Below, in pieces: positions 1 through 9,161 of a DNA stretch of 29,019 bases. Origin of the DNA: a virus; the IMG/VR virus record IMGVR_UViG_3300030116_005286, positions 1-29,019 of that record; one strand, 5' to 3'. Every line of letters starts with the position of its first letter. The first letter of the stretch is position 1. The notes under the pieces are model-generated. The model had not been told where the DNA came from. It saw nothing but the letters and a program-made list of their open reading frames with translations, and did no database searches. Both the position numbers and the translations under genes were made by a program.

Positions 1-726
1 ACCGGAGAGGAGGAATACTATACCGGCGAGGAACTGGCCGACGGATGGATGAGGCAAAAAACATTCACCCAGAAGACACAAGCACTCGCAGAGCAGAAAA
101 AGGCAATGGAGGCCGAACGGGCCAAAGTCGCCGAAGAAAGAGAACAGTATCAGCAAGGACTCCATCAATACCTGAGTCAGCCTGAACCCCAGCCTCCGTC
201 TGAGGAACTGTTCGAGACCGACCCCCTGGCCTATATGAAGGCCAAAGATGACTACCGGGACGCCCTGGCCCAGCGAAGCCAGGCCCAGGCGGAATACCAG
301 AGAGTCGAAGGGGAACGGATGCGAGACGCAAATCTTCAACGTCAGGAGTACCTCCAACGAGAATCCGAGAAACTCACAAACCTGATACCTGAATGGCGTG
401 ACGAGACCGTCGCAACCAAAGAGAAAGAGGCCATTCGAGAGTACGGGGTCAGCCTGGGCTATTCAGCCGAGGAGATGGATTCCATCGGAGACGCCAGGGC
501 TATCGCCTTGATGAGGAAGAGTCTTCTCTTCGACTCCATGACGCAAAAAGGAAAATCGAAACTGCAACGAGGTCCAGAGGGAGTGGCGACACTTCGCCCT
601 GGGGGTCAGCAACAACCTCAGAGACGAATGACCCAATACCGAAAAGCTAAGTTGCAACTGTCAAAAACAGGAAAACCAGATGACGCCACCAGGGCGATCT
701 CTGAATTACTCAAAAGGAGTGCGTAA
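1..726 (+). CDS. Capsid scaffold-like protein (5' end missing)
   Basis: The reading frame is open from the first base (Thr-Gly-Glu-Glu-Glu...) through the ATG at 49, so this is very likely the C-terminal part of a gene that starts before the window. Residues after the ATG begin with a 'FTQKTQALAEQ' stretch followed by a long Glu/Lys/Gln-rich coiled coil. Phage scaffolding proteins placed directly before the capsid gene often carry a similar 'xYTxKTQELAxxR' block. The tail is basic and Gln-rich, as in scaffolds that bind the capsid protein through a charged C-terminus. It overlaps the capsid gene start by one base. Role by family and position: internal scaffold for procapsid assembly. No catalytic motif is visible, so a fused protease domain, if any, would lie upstream of the window. 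Confidence 0.75.
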   Translation, partial: TGEEEYYTGEELADGWMRQKTFTQKTQALAEQKKAMEAERAKVAEEREQYQQGLHQYLSQPEPQPPSEELFETDPLAYMKAKDDYRDALAQRSQAQAEYQRVEGERMRDANLQRQEYLQRESEKLTNLIPEWRDETVATKEKEAIREYGVSLGYSAEEMDSIGDARAIALMRKSLLFDSMTQKGKSKLQRGPEGVATLRPGGQQQPQRRMTQYRKAKLQLSKTGKPDDATRAISELLKRSA

Positions 727-1691
727 TGACTAAAATAACAAACGCTTATGACACCTATGCCTCCACGGGGGGCAAGAATGAGATCAAGGAAGATCTTTCG
801 GACTTGATTTACGAAATCTCGCCGGAGGCAACTCCCGGAATGCAAGCCATTGGAACCCGTGACGTGACCCAGCCCAATTTTGATTGGTTGGTCCAGTCTC
901 TTCCAAGTGCATCCGGAACCGGAGCCCTTGAAGGCGACACCATCGTCAGACAGGCGTCAACCGGTACGACCCGTCGATCAAACCAGTGTGTGATCCTCAC
1001 AAGAAACGCCACAATCACGGGGACTATGATGGCCTCCGAGACGGCAGGGTATGCGGACGCCATGGCCCATCAAATGCAGTTAATCGTCCGGGCCCTCAAG
1101 ACTGACTTGGAAACAGTTCTCTTCGCCAAGACGGCGAAGAACAGTGGGGCACACAACGTCGTCAGAACGACCGCCGGTCTTTCATCCTGGCTGACCTCAA
1201 ACGCAGTCCTCGGGAGTGCCGGTTCCCCGGCCGTCGCCACCGGAGATGGTTCCGATACCATCACCGACGGCACAAAGAGGGCGTTGACCAAGGCCCACAT
1301 CAACACGGCCATGCAATCAGTTTTCGGGAACTCCAGCCAGTTGCCGACGATCCTCTTATGCGGACCCTTCAACAAAGCCAAAATTGGTGCATTTGACGAG
1401 TCCTCAACCAACATGAGAAGGATGGTTGACGCCAACCAGGTTGGTGCATCCGTCACCGTCGTCGCCTCCGATTTCGGAGACCTCGAGGTTGTGCCGGATA
1501 ATTTCAACCGGGAACGAGACGTCTTCTTAATCAACCCCGAGTACGCAAGAATCGCTTATCTCCGGAACTTCGAGAGAAAGCCCATGGGGGCCGTCGGAGA
1601 CGGAATGACCGAGGCCGTTTATGTCGAGGCGGGCGTCCAGGTTGATAATGAGTCAACTCACGCCATCATCGCTGATTGTACTGACGCTTAA
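726..1691 (+). CDS. Major capsid protein, SU10/DUF5309-like
   Basis: A 321-residue protein whose opening (MTKITNAYDTYASTGGKNEIKE, then DLSDLIYEISPEATPG) and middle (TRRSNQCVILTRNATITGT) match my memory of the SU10-type major capsid family (DUF5309), in which residues 20-40 read 'L.d.I..isP..TPl'. The length is typical for that HK97-fold family. A strong Shine-Dalgarno AGGAG at 715-719 sits six bases before the ATG. It follows the scaffold and precedes a head-tail adaptor of the same SU10 type, which supports the call. It would form the icosahedral shell. No decoration or insertion domain is obvious. Assignment is from motif recognition, not a search. Confidence 0.88.
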   Translation: MTKITNAYDTYASTGGKNEIKEDLSDLIYEISPEATPGMQAIGTRDVTQPNFDWLVQSLPSASGTGALEGDTIVRQASTGTTRRSNQCVILTRNATITGTMMASETAGYADAMAHQMQLIVRALKTDLETVLFAKTAKNSGAHNVVRTTAGLSSWLTSNAVLGSAGSPAVATGDGSDTITDGTKRALTKAHINTAMQSVFGNSSQLPTILLCGPFNKAKIGAFDESSTNMRRMVDANQVGASVTVVASDFGDLEVVPDNFNRERDVFLINPEYARIAYLRNFERKPMGAVGDGMTEAVYVEAGVQVDNESTHAIIADCTDA

Positions 1692-2035
1692 TGGCTAGAA
1701 GGACAATACTCTCCCACACCGGGGGAGTCCTGTCCGAGGTAGTGACGGACCCGTCCGATAACGGGCGGGCCATCATCTACCGACGGAAGCAGGACGTTCA
1801 ACCGGTCATCGAGACCGTTAAATCCATGAAGGAGGCTCAACTGCCATCCTTCGATAAACGAGGAAACCTAAACTCCTGGAGGAAGGTGGCTGAAGTTCCC
1901 CAGGTCTTGTATCACAAATGGCGACGGTACGCCCGCCATAACAAATTGAGCCACCCGGAATGGAAAAAATACCTCCGGAAAAAACTCAATGATTTTGAAA
2001 ACCGGCCGTTCCGGGTCTGGGAGGGGACACTCTAA
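1691..2035 (+). CDS. Hypothetical small basic protein in head operon
   Basis: A 114-residue, strongly basic protein (many Arg/Lys and five Trp), start overlapping the capsid stop by one base (TAATG). The N-terminal half looks like short beta strands (residues 5-35). The C-terminal half is a Lys/Arg/Trp-rich helical part (KWRRYARHNKLSHPEWKKYL). I do not recognise the family. The position between capsid and adaptor genes and the tight coupling suggest a virion or assembly role such as a decoration, head-completion or DNA-contact protein, but this is inference only. Confidence 0.75.
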   Translation: MARRTILSHTGGVLSEVVTDPSDNGRAIIYRRKQDVQPVIETVKSMKEAQLPSFDKRGNLNSWRKVAEVPQVLYHKWRRYARHNKLSHPEWKKYLRKKLNDFENRPFRVWEGTL

Positions 2036-2659
2036 TTGGCGAAGATCACCGACTATCAATCTTTGATCGATAACGTCCAGGACTACCTGAACCGTGACGA
2101 CCTCGCCAGCGTCGTCCCGACCTGGATGGGGATCGTCGAGACCGAGCTTTCCCGGAGGTTACGAGACCGGAGGATGATCGTAAGAGCCACGGCATCCCTT
2201 AACGGCCAATATATTAAGCCTCCGTCGTCGATGGTGGCGTTGAGAAATATCCAGTTGAACACGGACCCACCGTCCACCTTGACCCAGATCACGCCGGACG
2301 TGATGGACGAGAAGAGGGCCTCAAGTAACGCCCAAGGGAGGCCTCTGTTTTATGCACATCTAGGCCAGCAAATCGAATTTTATCCGACACCCGACACGGC
2401 GACCGATGTTGAAATTGCGTATTTCCGGACAATCCCAAGCCTGACCTCGGTTGTCACAACAAATTGGCTGATCGAGTACCACCCGGACGCCTATCTGTAT
2501 GGATGCCTGAAACAGGCCGGTCCTTACCTGGGCGATCAGAACATCACCACGACGTTTAATACTTATTTTGAACAGGCGGTCCAGCAAATCATCCAACATG
2601 ATATCGACGCCAAATTTTCCGGGCGGACGCCCCAAACCGCAATCACCCGAATAGGTTGA
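2036..2659 (+). CDS. Head-tail adaptor protein, SU10-adaptor-like
   Basis: A 207-residue protein resembling the phage SU10 adaptor family: an N-terminal 'YQSLIDNVQDYLNRDDL...VPTWMGIVETELSRRLRDRRM' helix pair, then a beta-rich part (residues 50-130) and a C-terminal helical part with YHPDAYLYGCLKQAGPYL. These proteins form the ring that joins the portal to the tail. The start is a TTG directly after the previous stop. The G-rich Shine-Dalgarno GGGAGGGG at 2019-2026 lies nine bases upstream, and no ATG occurs before residue 31, which would cut away the conserved N-terminus. So TTG is preferred. Confidence 0.8.
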   Translation: MAKITDYQSLIDNVQDYLNRDDLASVVPTWMGIVETELSRRLRDRRMIVRATASLNGQYIKPPSSMVALRNIQLNTDPPSTLTQITPDVMDEKRASSNAQGRPLFYAHLGQQIEFYPTPDTATDVEIAYFRTIPSLTSVVTTNWLIEYHPDAYLYGCLKQAGPYLGDQNITTTFNTYFEQAVQQIIQHDIDAKFSGRTPQTAITRIG

Positions 2660-2660
2660 T

Positions 2661-3089
2661 ATGAGTTTCACTGACTACCTAGAACAAAGGGTCCTGAATT
2701 ATGTGTTCAGGTCCGACTCTGATTCATTCGCCTCACCGTCTGCAATTTATGTGGGCCTCCAGACCGCCACCAGCACGGAGGACACGGCGACGGGCTCACT
2801 AAGTGAGGTGACCGGGACCAGTTACCAACGCAAGGCGGTGACGTTTGGGGCCCCGACCACGTCAGGAACTAAAAAGCAGATCGCAAACACTAACGAAATC
2901 GCCTTCGACTCGGCGGGATCAAACTGGGGGACCGTGACACATCTATCCCTGTTTGATTCTCAGTCAGCGGGGAACTGGCTGGCCCAGGTCCAGTTGACGG
3001 ACTCCGGGGGGACGGCGACCACAAAAACAATAGCCACCGGGGACATCTTTAAAATCGCCATAGGCGACCTTAAAGTCACACTCGACTGA
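2661..3089 (+). CDS. Small virion/tail protein, Gp80-like fold
   Basis: A 142-residue protein with a layout known from many phage tail-fibre-associated proteins: an N-terminal helix (SFTDYLEQRVLNYVFR), 'YVGLQTA', then 'TGTSYQRKAVTFGAP', 'NTNEIAF', 'WGTVTHLSLFDSQSAGNWLAQVQL' and an end 'GDIFKIAIGDLKVTLD'. It is all beta after the first helix. I associate this pattern with a small structural protein family (Gp80-like) near tail genes. The exact place in the virion is not known. The gene begins two bases after the adaptor stop and ends one base inside the next start, so it is part of a tightly packed late operon. Confidence 0.7.
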   Translation: MSFTDYLEQRVLNYVFRSDSDSFASPSAIYVGLQTATSTEDTATGSLSEVTGTSYQRKAVTFGAPTTSGTKKQIANTNEIAFDSAGSNWGTVTHLSLFDSQSAGNWLAQVQLTDSGGTATTKTIATGDIFKIAIGDLKVTLD

Positions 3090-3436
3090 TGGCCGGGACC
3101 TACGGCCTTTCTTTCTACGGGGCGGGTCAATGGGGCCTCGGAGGGGGTGAACGGGGAGAGTTTACCGCCACATCGGGGGCCGATGTCACCGCCGTCAACA
3201 ACATCAACAGCTTTGCGACTATCGACGCCACAAGCGGGATGGTCGGCCGGTCAATTTCAACAGTCCTGGCCTACGGGCTGGGCCAGGTAACGTCAGCCGG
3301 GACGGTTTTCCCGACCTTGGACCATGCGGGGCGGGGATCTGGAGACTCAATAGCCGGTGGATCGGGCACACTGACCATCGACTGGGATGGCGTGGCCGAC
3401 GTCACCACAACCTGGACAGAGATAGAGATTACCTAA
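3089..3436 (+). CDS. Hypothetical small virion protein
   Basis: A 115-residue protein rich in Gly, Thr, Ala and Ser with no charged clusters. It opens with 'GTYGLSFYGAGQWGLGGGERG', and the rest is predicted to be short beta strands ending in TTWTEIEIT. The composition is typical of a virion surface or tail protein. It starts one base inside the preceding stop codon and is followed at once by the collar protein, so a structural role is likely. I cannot name a family. Confidence 0.65.
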   Translation: MAGTYGLSFYGAGQWGLGGGERGEFTATSGADVTAVNNINSFATIDATSGMVGRSISTVLAYGLGQVTSAGTVFPTLDHAGRGSGDSIAGGSGTLTIDWDGVADVTTTWTEIEIT

Positions 3437-4372
3437 ATGCCTACCAACGCACTTAATATTACACTCGCAACCCCAGGGGGGTCCCGGAACTCATGGGGAG
3501 GTTTAGTAAACAACGCCCTTCAGGTTCTCGATGACTTTGTCGCCGATGTCAGCCCGATTGGCACAATCAATATGTGGTCTGGGGCCACACCCCCCACCAC
3601 TACTCACACCGGTGTCTGGTTGTTATGTGACGGGTCGGCGGTATCCCAGGCGACTTATCCCGATCTTTATTCTGTTTTATCGCCACTCCAGGCCCAACTG
3701 GATCCCTCTTCTAACGCCGGATCAGGAAACTTCAGGATCCCTGATCTCCGAGGAAGACTACCATTAGGATACATCAATAATCAGACCGTCAATGGGCGTT
3801 CTTCATTTGATAACACATCCAGGACTATAGGGGCATCAGGCGGAGAGGAAACACAGACCTTGTCTTTGTCTCAGATCCCGACACACACCCACACCGCCGA
3901 TGTGACGGCGTCTACCACTAAAGTGGATCCCCGGGATGGGACCTCAGCCTACACTGACTCAGATAACACGTCGGCCTTTTCCGGGACTACGGCGTCCGGG
4001 AACGCCAGCATTAGCGACCCAGGGCATAGCCACTCATACATGGACGAGCATCTGGACGGAGGCCTGAACCAAGGACAGAAAATCGGGAACTGGGCCAACT
4101 CACACGCCCCACTCCCCGGGTATCATGCCAACGGTTTCAACGAACAGAAAGGGACTGGCGGGTCCACGACCAATGTCACCGACTCTGGTCACACCCACAC
4201 CTTTTCCGGCACACTTCCGAACCTCGACCACAATCACCCGATTTCTGTAGAGGTCACCAACCAGAACACAGGGGGGACCGGCACACTCGGCCAGGCGTCC
4301 TCTCATAGCATTGTTAATCCGTACTACGTCGTCAATTTCATCATCTTAGCAAAAGTCCCGAGGGTCTCATGA
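3437..4372 (+). CDS. Tail fibre protein with phage tail-collar domain
   Basis: A 311-residue protein. Residues about 40-115 form a phage tail-collar domain: 'PIGTINMWSGATPP', 'WLLCDGSAVSQATYPDLYSVL' and 'FRIPDLRGRLPLGY'. It continues with 'GGEETQTLSLSQIPTHTHT' and several His-Thr-His clusters (residues 145-280), and closes with 'VNPYYVVNFIILAKV'. This is the usual tail of microcystin-dependent-protein/gp12-like short fibres, in which paired histidines can bind metal along a trimer. The N-terminal 36 residues probably attach it to the tail. It overlaps the long fibre gene by four bases, so the two are probably made together as the host-recognition apparatus. Confidence 0.88.
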   Translation: MPTNALNITLATPGGSRNSWGGLVNNALQVLDDFVADVSPIGTINMWSGATPPTTTHTGVWLLCDGSAVSQATYPDLYSVLSPLQAQLDPSSNAGSGNFRIPDLRGRLPLGYINNQTVNGRSSFDNTSRTIGASGGEETQTLSLSQIPTHTHTADVTASTTKVDPRDGTSAYTDSDNTSAFSGTTASGNASISDPGHSHSYMDEHLDGGLNQGQKIGNWANSHAPLPGYHANGFNEQKGTGGSTTNVTDSGHTHTFSGTLPNLDHNHPISVEVTNQNTGGTGTLGQASSHSIVNPYYVVNFIILAKVPRVS

Positions 4373-7300
4373 CGGTCTACACCTACGAAGTTAAAGTCCA
4401 AAGCGTCGGCGGTTCTAATAAATTTCATATAGACGGATACCAACAACCGTCACTGGCCCTGGGGCACGACATCACTTACCGGTTTGACGTTTCGGATTCC
4501 TCAAACGCCGGGCACGTTTTCCAGTTTTCCACAACCTCAGACGGGACCCACGGCGGGGGCACGGCCCTCGGATCCTCGGACGGGTACACGACCTCCGGGA
4601 CCGCCGGGTCAGCAAATGCTTATGTCGAGCTTGACGTTACCTCGTCAACGGCCTCGACCTTGTATTATTTTTGTGGGTCCTCTGGGCACACCGGGATGGG
4701 CGGGACCGCCGTCACTACCGGGGCGGAATACGTCTCCGCCTCAAACGTCGCCTTACGGAAACCAATCCTCGGGAACTCTGATTCCTGGGGCCACTACATC
4801 AACCAGAACCTGGACACGATTGCAGGGAAACTTCCGGCGTCTTTTGTATTTCCGGCAGGGACAGGAAACAATAATCAGGTCATTCTTTCGGATGGTTCCG
4901 GTGGAACGTCCTGGGGAGATGTCGCACTGACCCCGGAAATTACGGGGGTCACATGGTACTCAGACTCCGGCTATTCCAACACGCTTAGTGCGTCGGAAGC
5001 AATCAACATTGATGACGCAACTTACCTCAAGGTCACCGGACAAAACTTCGGGTCATCTGGGGTATTTGGGGGTAATGCTTATGTCCAGATCATTAACACC
5101 ACCCAATCCAATGCAGTGGTCGGCAACAATCAGTCTGGGCTGACGGGTTGTGTCACATCCGCATCTTATCAGTCTGACGTTGAAGTCCGATTCACGATCA
5201 ACCCCAGTGGGGTCTCAGGCATCACTTCAGGAGACACCCTGAAGGTGAAGTTTGTCACGGGTGGGGGAGAGTCATTATTTGCGACAGGCTATGTCGTTTC
5301 GGCTGATCCGACCTCCGTGACCACGGTCAACTCAGCGACGATTTCCAACACGGCAAGCGTCGGCTCTTTTGGGGGGACCGTCTCAGGAGGAGGACAGGAC
5401 TCCAACACAAAACTATTGCTGAATTTTGACCGCACTGGTGGAACGGACATTGAGGATAGTTCCAACATTGGTGGCGATGGGCATAAAATTACGGCAAACG
5501 GGAACGCAGTCATCAAGGCATCACCTTTTGGGGATGGGAAGAGTGCGATGTTCTTTGATGGGACGAATGATTATTTATCAATTGCAAATTCATCTGATTT
5601 TAATTTTGGAACTCCTTCAGGAAACACAAACGATTTTACAATAGAGTTCTGGGCCAGAATTGATGCCTATAATGTTCATAATACATGGGGTAGAAGAATT
5701 TTTAGTAACCGTGATTCCAGTTTTACAGAGGGATTCACATTTTCTTTAGATGCAACTAATGAATGGATTCAGGCAGATTTTAAAGCTGGTACAAATGTTC
5801 AAATTCCTGGCACAACATCTCTGTCATCAGGCTGGCATCATGTCGCATTGGTTAGGGTAGGAACTGTTTATACCCTTTACATAGATGGTGTTCAGGATAA
5901 CCAAGTAACATCGTCAAGTGCGTTGGTAGACTCAAACGAAGCTTTATTAATTGGCGCACACTCATCTGGGAATGGTCACTTTTCTGGCTACCTAGACGAA
6001 ATCCGCATCGTCAAAGGCACTGCCGTTTACACAGGCGATTTCACTGTCCCAACCAGCCGATTAAGTGCTACCCAATCCAACCAAGGGACAAATATTGCTG
6101 ACATTACTGGGACAGCAACCAAGTTGCTGATTCATAGTAATGTAAATACTGAAATATCTGGGACTTCTAACAGTGATTCTTCAATCACATCTTCTGCTTC
6201 AGGTGAGCATGGTGGTGCATGGTCAAATGCAACTGCTGTAAATAGCAATGTTGCGACATCAGTAGGGGCAGTTTACGAAGGTGTCCCTACTGTCAAACTT
6301 TACACAACCACTGCTTCATTAGCATGGACAACAAGGAAAGTTACTATTCCAAATTATTCATCTACAAAAAAATACTCTGTCAGCATAAAAATTGTTGCCA
6401 GTGATGAGACTCCCAATTTAGGGTTTTGGGTTGGTAACTCAGATGATGGGACTTTTACTACAGTTCAAACCGCTGACACTAATGCTATCCCAGATGAAAT
6501 TTATGAGAGTGCCAATGCCGATAGAACAGTAGGAGAGGTACTTTCAACAGGGGTTTTCACAAACAAGGGCGCAGATATTTACATAACCTTTTCTACTAAC
6601 CAAAATAATAGCAAATATGTAGAAGTTGGAGATGTTTCGGTTAATGAGTGGGATGACGCATCTAGTAGTGATCATACTTTGACTCCCACTGGGGTTTCAC
6701 AATCTCTTTCCCATGGAGGAATCGCCACTGCTCTGACTTGGCCTGTAAGCAAGAAGTTAACTGGAAGTGCTGGGGTTTATTTTGATGGTGCTACTGACAA
6801 GCTAACAATAGCAACCCCGTCTGGTAGCGGATTACATTCGACTTTAGGTAGTAGTAATAATTGGTTTTGGGAGGCATGGATTTACTATTTAGGCTCTGCC
6901 TCAGATGATGATAGAGTGATTTTTTCATCACGATCATCTAATGTGGTGACAGCTTTAGTCGCATATTTTGATGAAGACGATGATCGTCTTCATTTTGTAT
7001 GCGGTGGTAGCAGTAGCTGGTATGTTAATGCCTATGCAAGTGGTAGTGCGGATACTGATTTTTTAAATAAATGGGGCCACCTTTTAATACAGAGAAACGG
7101 AGCAACCCTTGAAGTATATGTGAACGGAAAGAAGAAGGCTCTTACTGGCGATAACGACATGGGGTCTAATGCCCTAGATGTTGGGACAACAATGACTTTA
7201 GGGGATGACGATGCTGGTAATGGTGATTTCAAGGGGTACATCGATTGTGTTCGTATAGGTGCAGGAACTCCCACATCGGTTTCTGGTGATCCTCTTTTTA

Positions 7301-8796
7301 CGAATGGTGGAACAGACGCCAACACTAACAATTATGTTGCAGGATTACCCACCAGAGTCTACGGAGCCATCAAGCCCGATACTATCGACACCATCACCCT
7401 GACCGGATCAGTCGGGTCAGGCCAGAGTGGGTATGTGACCTTCAACAACGCCACACTTTCCACGGACGGGAATAACACTGAAACCACATCAGCCCTTCCA
7501 GCCGGACTGACCCTCAACGAAGCAGAGTCCCAGGACAACACGGCAACCATCACGGGAGACCTGACGGCATCATCAGGAAGCCACGCCATTAATTTGGTAG
7601 CACGGGTGACATCAGATGGGACGGACGCTGAGATTGACCCCAACCGAAAGCAGGCCTATTCCCATACGATTACCAAAGCATCTGGGGGTGCGCCTGTTCT
7701 GTTTAATGCACGGAGGTATGTTGGGAATACAACTGGGTTACGGCAAATAAATGGCTTAGGTTTCCAACCTGATTTGGTTTGGATTAAAGATCGTGACGGA
7801 ACTAATTCCCACACATTGGCTGACTCAGTGAGAGGAGGCGGTTTTTCCTTATACTCTAACCTAAGTTATCAAAACGACACCACTGCAAACGGCATCACTG
7901 GTTTCCTAAATGATGGGTTTCAATTAGGGAAGTCAGGTACTGGTAACAGTAATGTTGGTAATAATATAAATGGTGACAATGTAGCGTTTATATCTTGGGC
8001 ATGGAAGGCAGGAGGTGCGCCTAGTGCTGGCAAACAAAGAGTCGATAATAGCTCTTCTGAAACTACTTTATCCAGTGGCACTCATTATTCTTACATCACG
8101 AACATGAAACAGTCAGTGAATAGCACTGGCGGTTTTTCAATTACTCAATACACAGGGGGTTCTACCACTTCTTGGTTTAAACATGGTTTAGGAGATACAC
8201 GCCCCGATATGTTTATAATTAAAAGTTTAGGTAGTACAGATAATTGGGTTGTTTGGCATACAAATTTAGGAAGTTGGGCAAACAGATGGCTTAACCTAGA
8301 CACCGCTGGTGGAGAATCAACAGGCGATGTTATGTGGCAAAACCAAGCCCCGTCTGCTGATGGTAAAATTTATATAGGGAATACCAGTCAGGTTAATACA
8401 AATAATTCTTACATTTGCTACGCATGGAAAGCCGTGTCAGGCGTGTCTGCGTTTGGGACGTATGAAGGCAATAATTCGACATCAAACATTCGTAGTGATG
8501 TGGGTTTTGTCCCAAGTCTTCTAATTATAAAAAATATAGATAACGCAAATAATTGGATGATGATGACAAACATTTTATCCGCAGGAACTACGACAACAAG
8601 TGGAGTAAACTATAACCCAGATGGTAATCACAGGGCATTAGCCACGAATGATAGTTCAGCAGAATCTAGTCAATCATACAATTTGGCAAAAACTTACGTT
8701 GACACTTCAAGTGGTAACAAGGGGTTTGAATTAACTAGCGCAAATGTTGAAACAAACGGCAGTAGTAACACCTACATCTACATGGCCTTCGCATAG
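4369..8796 (+). CDS. Giant mosaic tail fibre: cupredoxin-like, LamG and DUF7483-like domains
   Basis: A 1475-residue protein, the largest gene here. Visible parts: residues 1-118 a cupredoxin-like domain with a full set of possible copper ligands (His49, Cys102, His107, Met110, ending GMGGT); about 180-335 an IPT-like beta domain; about 345-567 a first LamG/concanavalin-like domain (MFFDGTNDYL, HHVALVRVGTVYTLYIDG, YLDEIRIVKGTAVYTGDF); about 588-761 a carbohydrate-binding-like beta domain; about 764-975 a second LamG-like domain (VYFDGATDKL, GYIDCVRIG); about 994-1104 an Ig-like domain; about 1108-1475 repeats of the DUF7483 kind (FQPDLVWIKDRD, VPSLLIIKNI, ICYAWKA). Such proteins bind host surface sugars. 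Bases about 5540-7330 and 7690-8780 are much more A+T-rich than the rest, suggesting acquired or fast-evolving receptor-binding parts. Confidence 0.88.
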   Translation: MTVYTYEVKVQSVGGSNKFHIDGYQQPSLALGHDITYRFDVSDSSNAGHVFQFSTTSDGTHGGGTALGSSDGYTTSGTAGSANAYVELDVTSSTASTLYYFCGSSGHTGMGGTAVTTGAEYVSASNVALRKPILGNSDSWGHYINQNLDTIAGKLPASFVFPAGTGNNNQVILSDGSGGTSWGDVALTPEITGVTWYSDSGYSNTLSASEAINIDDATYLKVTGQNFGSSGVFGGNAYVQIINTTQSNAVVGNNQSGLTGCVTSASYQSDVEVRFTINPSGVSGITSGDTLKVKFVTGGGESLFATGYVVSADPTSVTTVNSATISNTASVGSFGGTVSGGGQDSNTKLLLNFDRTGGTDIEDSSNIGGDGHKITANGNAVIKASPFGDGKSAMFFDGTNDYLSIANSSDFNFGTPSGNTNDFTIEFWARIDAYNVHNTWGRRIFSNRDSSFTEGFTFSLDATNEWIQADFKAGTNVQIPGTTSLSSGWHHVALVRVGTVYTLYIDGVQDNQVTSSSALVDSNEALLIGAHSSGNGHFSGYLDEIRIVKGTAVYTGDFTVPTSRLSATQSNQGTNIADITGTATKLLIHSNVNTEISGTSNSDSSITSSASGEHGGAWSNATAVNSNVATSVGAVYEGVPTVKLYTTTASLAWTTRKVTIPNYSSTKKYSVSIKIVASDETPNLGFWVGNSDDGTFTTVQTADTNAIPDEIYESANADRTVGEVLSTGVFTNKGADIYITFSTNQNNSKYVEVGDVSVNEWDDASSSDHTLTPTGVSQSLSHGGIATALTWPVSKKLTGSAGVYFDGATDKLTIATPSGSGLHSTLGSSNNWFWEAWIYYLGSASDDDRVIFSSRSSNVVTALVAYFDEDDDRLHFVCGGSSSWYVNAYASGSADTDFLNKWGHLLIQRNGATLEVYVNGKKKALTGDNDMGSNALDVGTTMTLGDDDAGNGDFKGYIDCVRIGAGTPTSVSGDPLFTNGGTDANTNNYVAGLPTRVYGAIKPDTIDTITLTGSVGSGQSGYVTFNNATLSTDGNNTETTSALPAGLTLNEAESQDNTATITGDLTASSGSHAINLVARVTSDGTDAEIDPNRKQAYSHTITKASGGAPVLFNARRYVGNTTGLRQINGLGFQPDLVWIKDRDGTNSHTLADSVRGGGFSLYSNLSYQNDTTANGITGFLNDGFQLGKSGTGNSNVGNNINGDNVAFISWAWKAGGAPSAGKQRVDNSSSETTLSSGTHYSYITNMKQSVNSTGGFSITQYTGGSTTSWFKHGLGDTRPDMFIIKSLGSTDNWVVWHTNLGSWANRWLNLDTAGGESTGDVMWQNQAPSADGKIYIGNTSQVNTNNSYICYAWKAVSGVSAFGTYEGNNSTSNIRSDVGFVPSLLIIKNIDNANNWMMMTNILSAGTTTTSGVNYNPDGNHRALATNDSSAESSQSYNLAKTYVDTSSGNKGFELTSANVETNGSSNTYIYMAFA

Positions 8797-8798
8797 AC

Positions 8799-9158
8799 AT
8801 GGACCATCACTTTCCACCCCCGAATCCGGCTGATCAATATTATAACTACCCAACAAACCCGTCCCCCCAGCCTCTTATGGATGTAAACACGATTGTCGAT
8901 CTGCTCAATAGTTTCGGGGTCCCGGTCTGTCTTGCGGGGATCCTCTTATGGTTCTGTAAATATCAGTTTGACTGGGCGAGGAAGGAACGGGAGGCCTACG
9001 CTGAAAGGGAGGAGGAGAAGGACGCCAAGATCATCGAGATGGTCGAGAAGAGTTCAGACGCCCTTCTCAGTATCAAGATCGCCGTGGAACAGTTGAAACA
9101 GTCAGTGGACCAGAACTCCCAGGTTATCCGGGAATTAATCTTATCAAAAGGACGGTGA
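8799..9158 (+). CDS. Holin-like membrane protein with coiled coil
   Basis: A 119-residue protein with a Pro/Asn/Tyr-rich N-terminus (residues 1-27), one hydrophobic segment at about 32-52 (VDLLNSFGVPVCLAGILLWF), then a long charged coiled coil (55-115, WARKEREAYAEREEEKDAK). The order 'one membrane span then charged helix' resembles small BhlA/UviB-type holins. The position at the head of a block that also holds a two-span membrane protein and an endolysin supports a lysis role. No clear Shine-Dalgarno lies before the ATG, which is two bases after the fibre stop, so translation is probably coupled. It could instead be a virion membrane-contact protein. Confidence 0.65.
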   Translation: MDHHFPPPNPADQYYNYPTNPSPQPLMDVNTIVDLLNSFGVPVCLAGILLWFCKYQFDWARKEREAYAEREEEKDAKIIEMVEKSSDALLSIKIAVEQLKQSVDQNSQVIRELILSKGR

Positions 9159-9161
9159 CAG

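Noticed and set aside
1070-1534. Long minus-strand frames within the capsid, nozzle, ejection and fibre genes (for example here and 9551-10087, 12723-13220)
   Set aside because: They are mirror images of well-supported plus-strand genes, without ribosome sites or natural composition.
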